NCBI GenBank assembly: GCA_944472155.2
Contig: OX235271.1
Coordinates: forward strand, 98,965,256-99,029,255
Direction of reading: 5' to 3'
DNA length: 64,000 bases
Source of the DNA: Trichobilharzia szidati
Taxonomy: Eukaryota > Platyhelminthes > Trematoda > Strigeidida > Schistosomatidae
Shown: positions 36,686-48,500 of the stretch, piece after piece
Position numbering within the stretch: the stretch's first letter is position 1
Layout: the number at the start of each line of letters is the position of its first letter
Notes under the pieces: model-generated
The model's input: the letters and a program-made list of their open reading frames with translations, nothing else
What the model was told of the DNA's origin: nothing
Database searches by the model: none
Made by a program: the position numbers and the translations under genes

Positions 36686-37042
36686 TCCCAGCTGGTTTTC
36701 CAGTGGTTCTCTAACTGATGTCAGCTCACGATGAAACCCTCCATGCAATCATACCAAATCCCTACAAAAACCAATACTTGCAAATTAATCTGATGCTCAC
36801 TAGTGACTGGCCCTATTCAGGCAGTTAACCTGGGGTTCTAGTGGGAAGCCGTGACCAGTAGGGTATAGCAGGTCGAAGATGAGGACAGTTACTCACGAAG
36901 AAGACATTGCGAAATGGTCGCGCTATGTCGTGAATTGGCAGAAGTTAGAATTCAAGAACCATTGGATCGGGTCCCAGTGGCTCAATGGTCTACGAGCTCG
37001 CCTCGTAACCAGAAGGTCCTGGGTTCGAATCCCGTTGGGCGC

Positions 37043-37088
37043 GTACTGCTGAAGAGTCCCAAACTAGGACGAAACAGCTGTCCAGTAC
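37043..37088 (+). ncRNA. Hammerhead ribozyme, array unit R3
   Basis: Same 46 nt as R1, shifted by 806 bp. It is the last plus unit; its tail runs to about 37185. Confidence 0.8.
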
Positions 37089-37625
37089 TCCCAGCTGGTT
37101 TTCCAGTGGTTCTCTAACTGATGTCAGCTCACGATGAAACCCTCCATGCAATCAAACCAAATCCCTACAAAAACCAATACTTGCAGATAATTAAGTTCCT
37201 AAACTGCCTGCTACTTTAAAAACAAAACACCTTACTTCAGAAAATCAACTGACTTCATTCACTATTTTCTGATTAATGAGTTGGGTTATCGCAGTAATAA
37301 CTAACTACAGTAAACAGTTCAAATTTCAGAATTATCATTCCGATGTATTAAGGTTAAACTACTTTAGTCGGGCACCCCAATAAACATTTAAATGCCTATA
37401 GACGAAGAACTTTGCACAAAAGCGCAGAAGTTAATTTGGTCGTAGTTCGGAAGGACACATATACAAGTAGAGAAAACGAACGTGATAAAAATATAATATA
37501 CGAAAATGTACAGGGAAATAACTTTGCCGAACCTTTTCAGAATCTGTATGATATATGTGCCACTGCGAACGAAAGCCCAGTCAAAATGGAACAACAGTGT
37601 GCAATCACTGATTTATAGTAACTCG

Positions 37626-37858
37626 ACGACGGTGACTCAGTGATAAACTGCTCCCTAGTCACGCGCGTGGTCCAATTCCCGACCAACAAAATCCTAATCC
37701 TTACCTAGTTCACTAACTAACAGTACGCCCGGAAAAGAAGGGATGATAAGGGTGAGGACATTTACAAAAACCACGTAAAACAACACCATTTCTACTGAAA
37801 CTCCAAAGTTTAAGGCCGTATGTCCCGATCGAAACTCAAAGAAATGATAAAAACAACT
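37626..37858 (+). repeat. Degraded SINE-B copy
   Basis: CGACGGTGACTCAGTGATAA (A-box remnant), GTGGTCCAATTCCCGACC (B-box remnant), GGTGAGGACAT and a tail GGCCGTATGTCCC...GAAACTC follow SINE-B order with many substitutions. Confidence 0.6.
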
Positions 37859-38960
37859 CCAGCTAGCCAGTTTACACCTCTTTATGTGGCTCAAAGTGAG
37901 AGTCAAAGCCTCCATGAATTACTGCCATGCTTTGATGTGAGTACATCTGACTCTCTTGCAACCTGATCCTACGTCAGCTAAGAATTTACGATGAGGGCGG
38001 GGACGGCTTGGCGTAGGCAGTACATATATGAGCCATACCAATCGACGTAAACTCACTAGGAAATCGAGTGATTTTCACTACGCCTAACCTCATTATTAAC
38101 AATCATGTCATACTACCCAACACGAGAATGAACGAAGGCATCTACGCTCAAAACCACTAATCTTTCGATATCTCTCATCTTTGAAATTCATATTTCAGAA
38201 TTAAAGTAAGACACAACGGACTATTGTACAGTAAACGTGTACCTCGATGGATAACCGGATATCAGGTCGATGGAACAGACAACAATAGTGAGAAAATTCT
38301 AATCGAATTTTCTGAGCTCGAGATGAGATTTCGTCGGCAATCAGTACATTAAAGCTCATACAATTATCCAAAGAAGTGACGCGGTCAACTCATTCAACCA
38401 TTTCACCCCTGTCTTTAAATTAACATTTGGTGTAAACCAGTCCCACAACACCTTGCACCACTGGAAAGTAGTCTAGTGGGTTTTAAACTTACATATTTGT
38501 TCAAGGTATTCAAAAGATTTTTCATTCTGTCTTCGCCTGAAAACAATGTCAGCTGCATGCCATAGATGAATGACACATTTCTCTGGTAACAAATAGACTT
38601 CTGAAACATTCTAGTCGATCAGGATCCATCAGTACACTTATGGTGAAGTTAGATAAGAATGGTGACAGTAGTCATATCTGATGCGTGGACACTATTGTTT
38701 GTCGCCATTTCAGATGACAACTCTTAATAAGTTCTTAAACAACGGCAAGATTTCAAGAAGACTTCCTTGATGAACCCAGTATACTTTATCGACGCCCCTT
38801 TCGTGGGAAAAATTTGTACAACACATTTCGATTGTCGAAGTCAAATGCCACCTTTAGATCAAGAAATATGGCAACTGTTGGATGTCGGGGAAAATGAGAC
38901 CAATGATATTTCAACAAATTACGATACATGATATTGACTCGCAATATGGAGAAGAAACAA
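37859..38960 (-). pseudogene. Degraded LINE-A copy
   Basis: Minus-strand blocks align with the LINE-A C-terminal region (plus text CTACGTCAGCTAAGAATTTACG, CAGGTCGATGG, GAGATTTCGTCGGCAATCAG). Near the 5' end is a recognisable HPTVAIFLDLKVAFDFDNR peptide, equal to the catalytic-Asp motif. Many stops and indels; clearly dead. Confidence 0.75.
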
Positions 38961-39184
38961 AAGAGGAATATCAACCAAAGGTGTTATGAAAACATTTTAT
39001 GACGCTCTGCATATTTTAGTAAGTTCCTTTTTGTATCGCAAGGAACCCACAAGTGGCTGTCACCTCAATATTCAATCAGAACCGATATCTGCACTTTATA
39101 GTGTATAATTACGGCAAATGTCGAATCAACATTTCATATCCATTCTAACAGTATGTCAAAAAAACTGACCTTAATCAGTCGAAA

Positions 39185-39190
39185 TTTATT
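39185..39190 (-). promoter_or_regulatory. Possible poly(A) signal of APC1
   Basis: On the minus strand AATAAA lies about 245 bp after the APC1 stop codon. Other A-rich sites occur nearby, so the choice is tentative. Confidence 0.35.
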
Positions 39191-39434
39191 GAGCACCTAA
39201 AACTTTTAGTAATTTACACATAATCAGAAGTCACGATACAAAAAAAAACACAATAATAATGAGTAATTAGTACATTAAAATATATACATTTACAAACAAT
39301 AAGTAATAATAATGAGGCATACAATGAACATAATAGAAAAAATAGCATGTACAGGCAATATTAGCAGATATCATTCACGCTGTTCTCTTGAATGATGAAT
39401 GTGGCAGCATTTTTGAATTCTTATTTATGAAAGT

Positions 39435-39568
39435 CTATGAAAGTGGATTTGTCATCTGACTAGATGGATAAAGAAATCGGTGCAACCAAAGCATATTTGG
39501 TATAGATGATTTAGGACAATGTTGTTTAACAATTGAAAGAAAGCTAACCAAAGATGATGGTACACCAT
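39435..39568 (-). CDS. ANAPC1: APC1 terminal exon
   Basis: Acceptor TTTCTCTTTCAG, phase 1 in frame with the preceding exon. Encodes DGVPSSLVSFLSIVKQ and ends SSQMTNPLS then TAG. Confidence 0.75.
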
Positions 39569-42500
39569 CTGAAAGAGAAAATAAAATAAAATTGACTTTT
39601 AATTCAAAAATACAAAATGAATCCACAAATATTGCAGTTTTCACTCTGGCTATTATTAAAGTATAGCAATAGGATTGCGTCATCTGATATTAAAAGCAAT
39701 ACGTCGGAGTGATTGTAGATAGAAAAAGAAAGTAGTGAAAACACTCAAGTCATGAAGCTATAAGGCTATGGCAAGTTTTTCGGACCGAATTGGGAATTTA
39801 CAGGTATCGGTTTTGTAGGGGGATTTTGTTTTGATTGGATGGAAGATTTCATCATGAGCTGACATCAGTTAGAGAACCACTAGAATACCTGGGAATACTG
39901 GACAGCTGTTTCGTCCTAGTTTGGGACTCTTCACCAGTACGCACTCACCAGGGTTCGAACCTTGGACCTTCTGGTTACAAGGCGAGCTCGTAGACCGTTG
40001 AGCCACTGGGACCCAATCTAATGCTGAAGAGTCCCAAACTAGGACGAAGCAGCTGTCCAGTACTCTTAGGTTTTCCAGTGATTCTCTAACTGATGTCAGC
40101 TCATGATGAAATCCTCCATCCAAATTAGGAATTGTACACACTTACAACTGCTGGAGTGCTCACGGAAAAAGAGCAGTTTAGAGAATATTTCACTGTACGA
40201 CAATTTATATCTCTTCATAAAAGAAAATGCCCTCAAAGCTTGTGTATTCCAAGGAAACAACACTTTCGATGGAGAAATACTACTACACATTACATACATA
40301 TATACTCATTCAACTGATTAATTAAATATTGAATGGAAAACAGAATACAACACTAACCTTTAGGTAAACAATTCGACAAGATATCAGAATCAGGTAGACT
40401 GAACCATAGACGGAATGCTTTTACTAATCTTGAACGCATGGCACTGTGTTCATTGACACAAATTTCATTACTGGGTGGATTGAAGTAATAGTTGCGCAGA
40501 CCAGCAGAAAGTTCTAAAAATGAAACGATAAAGTTTGGTGAAATTGATGTTGCTCTCAAAATGACAAAAAAAACACGAAAATTATTTGAAATATGTGCTG
40601 TACAGTATTATAGTAATCATCAGTGTGACAGTCCATAACACGATTTGTGAATGAATACGTTTGTGTTTTCAATGGATTTTGTGGCGCATTAAATTACGCA
40701 TTTTACTTACGACCAGTGTGTCACAGATTTAAACACCGCTGCAAATACTAAAGTTTGAGTACATAGGTGTTACCTACCATCATCCCACAGACAATAGGTG
40801 TGGCTCCTTGCCAAGTTTATTGTAATTCATATTAGTTGTTGAGTAATGTTATTGTCGTTTTCATTATATAACTGTTACATTCTAGTAGAAAAAACACCTA
40901 GTTTATTGGAATTAAAATGTAGCGGTTGAGAAAAACTTTACAGGCATAGGGCATAGGGACTTACCATCTTTATATTCTACAAAGTGTTGAGTAACACGCA
41001 TACTTAAAATGCGACCTAAATTTGTATATGATGTCGACGACAATGAAGAGATAAATGTGCTCCCAGTGGAATGAGGACTTTTAGATTTATTCGTTTTATT
41101 ATTCGGTAATGGAAAACACTTTAAAAATGCGACCAAAAGTTTCAATTGTTTTAACACGCTTAAATCCAACCAGTGTTTTAAACATTCATCCAGCTTTAAA
41201 ATGAAAAAGAAGCATAAAAAGGAATAAGACATTTCGATTATTAATTTGGCATGAAGTGTAGAGCACTTGGATGAAGTAATAACAGCAGACTTTGTAACAA
41301 CAACATGTTTCAGCCAACTGTTCTGGAGAACAACACATATAGTCACATACAACATTATGTCACTGAGATAAGCAACTATACGACTTTATACATCTAAATG
41401 TCATAGGAAATTTCACATTTAGAATCGGCAGTTTGAAATAGATATTAGCTTTAGACAGTAATGAAGTAACAGTCTAACTCACTGACTATAGGATGAAGTT
41501 GCTTACAGTTTTAATGGGAAGTTGTGACCAGTGGGTTCCTCCAAAAAGTAGGGTATGAAGACGAATACTAGCCGATAACGCTGACGAAAGATGGCATTAT
41601 ATGTGCCACAATTCGTAGAAGTCGAAACTCATGGGCGATTGGTTTCCATTCCAGTGACTAAATGGTCAATTAACATGCCTCGTAACCTGAAGTTTTAGAA
41701 TTCACTCTCTCGTGGGGCCATAGGTACATACTGTTGAGGAGTGACGACAAAAACGCACACTCTGGTTTTCAATAGCTCTTTAACTAATATCAGCTAATGG
41801 TCTAACTTTCAACCAATCAAATCGCTGAAAGCCAATACTTGTAAATAGTAAGAATAATAATAGAAAACATTCAAAAAGATATGTAATGATAATTACTTAC
41901 CCATGATTTTAACACATTTAATTCTTCTTCATCGTCTCTTTTTTTGACAAAAATATATCCTGCTTCAAAGAATGTTTTCCTAAGAATGGGAAAATGATGT
42001 AACTTGTACAATCAAGAACTTTTACATTGAAAAATATTAACACAGTGTTGAGAAAACAAACCACTTAAAGTAAAGAACAATATGGATGAAAGAAAATCTC
42101 CGACAGTCAGAGATTAACTCACTGAAGAAAGGATGATTCTGGAAATACGGACTTGTGATGTTACTTACTTCAAATGCAATGGTAGTCAATTTTTCTCCTC
42201 AGTTTTAAACCACAGACCATTTTTATGCCAAGTTTCACAAGATAGTGAGAGGCTGACCAGTTTCTAAATTTACACCTTAACGATCTAGAATGAACTGTCT
42301 AGAGCTGTATAAAGTAGTGTGAATGGTGAGCACTATATATAGCCGTTAAGTGCCAAGTGTTGTGCAATGTGACTTCTGGCTCACTGGGTTAGGCACTCGA
42401 AGCATAACCGATAGGGGTAAAGCGCCAAACTTCGTACCACCTTCCAAAGTCTGGGCAGCTAGGTAGTTCTATCATCTCTTACACATGATATGAATTTTAA

Positions 42501-45500
42501 TGCGGGATGTGACTACAGTGTGTCATTTTCTTTTCGTTTTTGATGTGGTCACTGAATCAAGTGAAACAGCCCTGCTGAGAACTGTGATTTCTAATTATAG
42601 TACATTGGGAGATGTCAAGTGACAGCTACAGTGATAGCGAAAATGACTAGTCGACGCAAACTGACGAACATAATTACTGAACATTTAGTTTAAAGGAAAA
42701 CTAAAAGAAAAGAAAGGAATTCTTACTTGAATAAATTCCAGTTATTTGTACCATGATGAAAAACAGTCGGCCAATACTCCTCAGAATTATGATTGATTTC
42801 AAGCTAAAACGCAATATGATGTTTACATATTTATAAAAATCTTACAAAGTGAAAAAAATTTCAAGCAATTCACAGCCTTCAAACATTGTTAATAAGGAAA
42901 ATTTTTTGATAAAAAATAAACAAAAATAAAAATCAGGTTATTGGAGACAATGCTTCGCCATATAATTCTCTAATGTTAAGCTTTTTTTCTGTAAACAGTC
43001 ATATGAATATAATCCAAAAATACAGGTACAGTTGTTTGGCTCTAAATATCAGTTGCCACAGTTGCCAGTCAGAATGCCAGAGTCACAGATGGCCACAAGA
43101 AAAATCTGGTCAGCTGACTTACATTATCATCAAAATTCCGTCTAGGTCCCTCAAATTTTAATCTTCTGAAAAGATTAACATTATGTCATTCAAAATGTGC
43201 TATCACAAAGGATCTGCACATCTATCAGTAAACAATTTCTGGGTGTAGATTCTCTAATGTCTACTTCATTAATCTATTCTCAAAACACAAAACTGATCGA
43301 AACCCTTACAATTATTTCATGCTCCCACATCCTGGAAGGTATTATTCAAGTTTTTTTCTTTATATATTCACTAAAGTAGAGAGATCAGAATACATGAATG
43401 AGTTCAAAAGTCAGGGATTACGAAACATGTGTTTCTTGTTGTGTAGTTGGTTTTTGGAGGTAGGGGTGGGTTGGAGATCAACTGAGACAAAAGCTCACTG
43501 TTGAACGTTGAGGCAGTTTATAAGAATTTAGTTTAGCTTACCCAAGTTATTTTATCCATTACGTCGGATGGGAAAATAAAGGTATCTTTTGTTGTAAGCA
43601 TAACATCTGATCCCTATATAAAAATAAAACAAAATAAATCAGCTGACAGTGAAAGTGAATAGAGAAATATTCTGATACATCTTTTATGGCATAACATTAC
43701 CTTAAGTATAACAACGAGAATGGTAGTAATACCGTCGTACACCATTTAAAAGTAACTTTTTTCTGTAGTAATCATTTATTAGACGATTGTCACTACCGCT
43801 AGAATATGATATAGTTATGAATAACAAAATATATTTGACAAATAAATACGCAACAGCATTCTATAACACTTCCGAAGTCCTATCCTTTTATTACAGTCAG
43901 TCCCTCTAGATGCAACAATTTCAGGAACAGAGTTAGTGATTTAACATCAGAGTGCTCGTCAGCCAAGCAAGTGGTCCGGTTTCGATTCATGGTTAACGCG
44001 CTCTTACACATCACATCGTTAAAACACAAGACCAGAGCTACTGATAGTTCAAAGCTTGAAGTCCTATGTTCCATTCGAAACTCAAAGGAATTATAAATAT
44101 AAAAACAACATAAATAGATATAGTATATTGACCTAGAACATTGACTTTCAATGCGGTTATAATGTAGCTCAACCCTGTTGGGTATACGACGCCTTTACAC
44201 CTGTAGTAAGAATCATGCATAGTCTAGGACACGAGCAATAAGTTACTTTCGCATTATGTACACTTCACATAAGACAAAATATAACATTAAGATCGTACGA
44301 GTCCGTCTTAATTAAAATATTCAAACGGTATAATTATTTTTCAAGTAGACAAATAGAATATTTGACCAAATGAATTTAAAAATTGTTTATAACTAAACGG
44401 TCTCAAACGGCTTTACAACAAAATATCATAGTAAAAGTGCGCTTCAATACTTTACATCACATCCATTAGACTTACTCGTAATTTAGCTTGGAGATCTGAT
44501 AAAACAACACGACCAGTATCAACGTCTACAGCACACACCCTTCGAGGTATAGTGGCCAAGGCGTAAAGATGTCGAAGGGCTTGTAAGTGATACCTAAAAA
44601 TAAAAAATGATATTTAGAATAAAAATCCAGACACTAGTATTATATCAGTAAAAAAAATATGCAAAATTCAGAGTAAATATTTTAAACACAAAAATAAAAC
44701 GCAGAAGTCAAAATGAGTAGAATAGAATAAGGCGATAACATTGTTATTGCACTGTGTGTTGAAGTTTCTCTAGTAGTTTGAGAGATGTAGTGGTGTGGGA
44801 TTGCTAGCCCCACGCCCAACCCTCCCTCTTTACCCGGGCTTGCGACCGGCTAGAAAACTAGCGAGCTAGTTAACTAAGCGAGGCAATCAACAACAACAAC
44901 CAGCACCAATCACCATCAACGGGAGAGATTTAACAGAGGTGGCCTCCTTCACTTATCTGGATAGCATCGTTTCAACTACATGCAGTGAGAACGGATGAAG
45001 ACGTCAAAGCAGATCAGAATCGGAAAGGCAAGATACGCCTTCATCAATATGAAACCAGTTTGGAAATCTTCCGCACTCAGCATAAGGAACAAGATTCGCA
45101 TTTTCAACACCAATGTGAAGTCGGTCCTTCTATACGGGTCAGAAACTTGCACAGCGCGTCACGAAAAGGATTTCCAACAGGTTGCAAACTTTCCTCAACA
45201 GCTGCCTCCGCTGGCTCCATACTGAAGATCAAATGGCCAGAAAGAATAAGCAGCAAGAAACTATGGGAACAAACCAAACAGGAGGCGATCGCTGAACAAA
45301 TATGTAGGAGAAAGTGGAGATGGATCGGGCATACATTGAGGAGGCCGTCGAATGAAATCACACGCCAGGCCATTTCTCGAGTGGAACCTCAAGGGGAAGC
45401 GACGGGTGGGTCGTCCTAGGGTGACATGGAAGAGATCGTGTGAGGAAGAGATGAAAGAGTTTGGTCAATCGTGGACCTATCTGAAGAGGACGGCAGAAAA

Positions 45501-48500
45501 CATAACAAAGTAGAGGTGTGTTGCTGAAGCCCTATGTTCCACTCGGAACGCAGGGGAATAATAATAACATAATTGTTATTACTCTAGACTACAGTATACT
45601 TATAAAACCAACAGTGATTGCTTGCTTCACTAAGTGTACATGTGTAAATAGTAAGTTTGACTGTGAAATGCTCTGTTTAAAGAAAACTTAATTTTACCAG
45701 GGAAAGGTGTAGTCTTTTGGTTGAGAGTGACTAACAGTGGCATCCAGGAGGCTCATTTCTTCTTATTTGGGACTCGTCATCTGGATGTAGCGGCATCCTA
45801 AATGAGTGGTGTTCCTACTGGAACTTGAACCATGCAACCATTGTTTCATAAATGCCCACCCTGGACTCCACTACTGGTTACCAACAAGCAAATTAATATC
45901 ATATCGATCTCTTGACATAGTCAAAAAGCCCACGCTGGGAATCATGTCAACAAAAAGTGAGGATTTCAGTCCGATATAATCAATCGAAGGGAAATGAAAA
46001 TGTAATGCAGCAAGAAATAAACATGTAAGTCTACTTACCAGTTATCTCCTGCATAAGTAGGAAGAAGAGGGAAAAATGATATGACGAGCATGGCAACAGC
46101 TTCTGGAGTATTTGCAAGAGTTAATCTAAAGATGAAAAATATCAGAACAAATACATGTTTAAAAGATTTTAAACAAAACATAATAGCAATATAACTTGCA
46201 TGCTACAGTATGCACAACTTGATAAATTCATCGAAAAAAGCATCTTCGCTGAATACTTTGTTCTTAGTAAAACACAATGGGTATTAATTTCCTAAATAAA
46301 TAAAATTGCAGAGTAATTATTCACTGCATTTGCGTCTTATATAAGTTTACTTATGGAATTTGAAGATTGGGACTGGTTTCACCACCATTGATTACTATTT
46401 AAATACCACATATAAATGCATGACAGACGTAGAACACCGAAGACCATTACACACAGAATCACAACAGTGCAGCAACTCGAAATGCTGTACTTTTACGCTA
46501 ATTTCTACGGTTCAGTTGAATTCAACACAATTAAGTTCACGAAGACACCCATGATCAAAGCCTTGAAAAAGTGAAGTGATCGATACATTCAACCATTTCA
46601 CTACTTATCTTACATTTGTTAAGGATGAATCGCACGTGAAACATACTTAGATTTTAGTTAACAATATTCAAAAGTAACCTGAAAGAAACAACCTCCTTCA
46701 CCTACCTACCTACCTGGAAAGCATCGTTTCAACTACAGGCGGAATTGATGAGGATATCAAAGCAAGAATCGGAAAAGAAAGACAAGCTTTCACTACTCTC
46801 AAGTCTGTGTGGAGGTCAACAGCACTCAGCATCAAAAATAAGATCCGGATTTTCAACTCCAATGTGAAGTCAGTGCTTCTATACGGATCAGAGACTTGGC
46901 CAGCGCGTCATAATGGGCATCTCAAACAAACTACAGACCTTCATTAACAGTTGTCTTCGCTCAATACTTAAGATCAGATGGCCGGCTAGAGAAGATCAGC
47001 AACAGAGATCTCTGGCGATGGGCGAACCAACCAGGAACCGATTGCGAAACAAATAGACAGAAAGAAATGGAGAGGGATTGGCCATACTCTTAGGAAACCA
47101 TCAAGTGACATCACTAAACAAGCCGTCGAGTGGAACCCGAAAAGGAAGCGGCGAGTTGGTCGTCAGTGCAAAGGTGACTTGGAGGAGGTCATGTGAAGAG
47201 GAGATGAAAACGTGTGGGCAGACTTGGAGCCAGGTGAAAACTTTAGCAGAGAACCGAACGCAATGGAGGCGCGCCGCTGAATCCCTATGTTCCTCTAGGA
47301 ATTAAAGGAAACAATAATAATAATAATTCAAGAGACTCTCATTTTTTCCACCGTCTCTGCCTAAAAGAACTATATCATCTGTGTGATCAATATCAAGGGG
47401 TTTTCTTGCTGGCATGTTAATAAAAATCTGAGGAAATATTTTCCATTTAAGAAACAAAACATAAACTAAAAAACATCAATGTTACTAAAGAATCATAATA
47501 TACTAATCGGCAACTAGTTTTAATCTGACATTAGATGAAGAAAACTACCAAAAACAATTTACTTACCGTCCACCACCGAGAAAGAGTAAACCAACAGTGT
47601 TAGCATAAAGCATTTGTAAAGCAAAACTTGGCCCAAGAGCTGCACCAAACACTGATGCAACAGACACTGGACCACCGATAGATGCTCCTCCTGAACCTGA
47701 AGCAGCTGTCTGCGTTGTCGCGGCAGCACGAGCTGCTGCAGTTGTAACAGTATAATAGAGTGAATCAGATCCCGAATTGGAAGTATCAAGTTTAGCACTG
47801 AATAAGCGAATGGCTCGTAACTGACGCACCATTCTAAGAACATCCAGATTGCCAGACCCAGCAAGTATCATGGCCAAGGCTAAGAGACATTGAGCAGCAC
47901 TCTGATATAATGTAGGTTTCGGTAAGGACACTTTAATATGTTCTGTATCAAATGAATTATTTTGAGATGGTGATCTGTAGGTGCAGCTTGATGGTGGCCA
48001 CCATGTACCTTCTAAAATACTACGTGAAAGAGAATACTAGAAGATAGAAACAAAAAAGGAAAATAGCTTAACATTATTCATTATCTCAGAGAAGTGTGCA
48101 TCAGAAATTATTTTTGTGAATACACCCACGCTAAACACAACAAGAAGCTAAATTTTATTTTATACACCACAAAATGAAGGTCCGTAGAATAACATAAACT
48201 TTAACATATAACAGCACTTTCTTGATCAGATTTTGTATCATTAACAATCAAGGAACCGGTTAAACCCTTTACCAGATTAAGCTGTTACACGTTTATTAAT
48301 TAACACTAATATTTAAAAAAAATAGAGAAATGTAAACAAACTAAGATAATCATATAGAAAGTAACAAAATAAATGAAAGAAAAGAAGAATACAATCCACT
48401 CTAGCTTGACACTCCTCGAATGAACCAGCTAAGGACCTTCGAATCTCTATCTCGTCGTGTTACCATTCAGATCAGAGGAATTATAAGATTATTGATTAGA

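Larger units (their letters stand above)
34783..37185. repeat. Inverted tandem array of hammerhead SINE (3 minus + 3 plus units of 403 bp)
   Basis: Six units of one 403-bp repeat are present. Minus units: 34783-35111 (tail-truncated), 35112-35514 and 35515-35917. A lone minus tail stub follows at 35918-35984. Plus units: 35985-36387, 36388-36790 and 36791-37185. Identical landmarks are spaced exactly 403 bp on each side. Each unit runs head (GCTCACTAGTGACTGGCCC), tRNA-like Pol III promoter, hammerhead ribozyme, tail (GTTTTCCAGTGGTTCTC...CAATACTTGC). Units are nearly identical within an arm but carry arm-specific differences. The array lies between the 3' ends of the convergent WD40 and APC1 genes. 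An assembly artefact cannot be excluded from the sequence alone. Confidence 0.9.

Noticed and set aside
34783..37185. CRISPR-like or satellite array
   Set aside because: Units are 403 bp, contiguous and without spacers, with Pol III boxes and a ribozyme. The genome is eukaryotic.
42370..42480. Further tRNA-derived SINE
   Set aside because: GGCTCACTGGGTTAGGCACTC resembles an A box, but no B box or body match was found.
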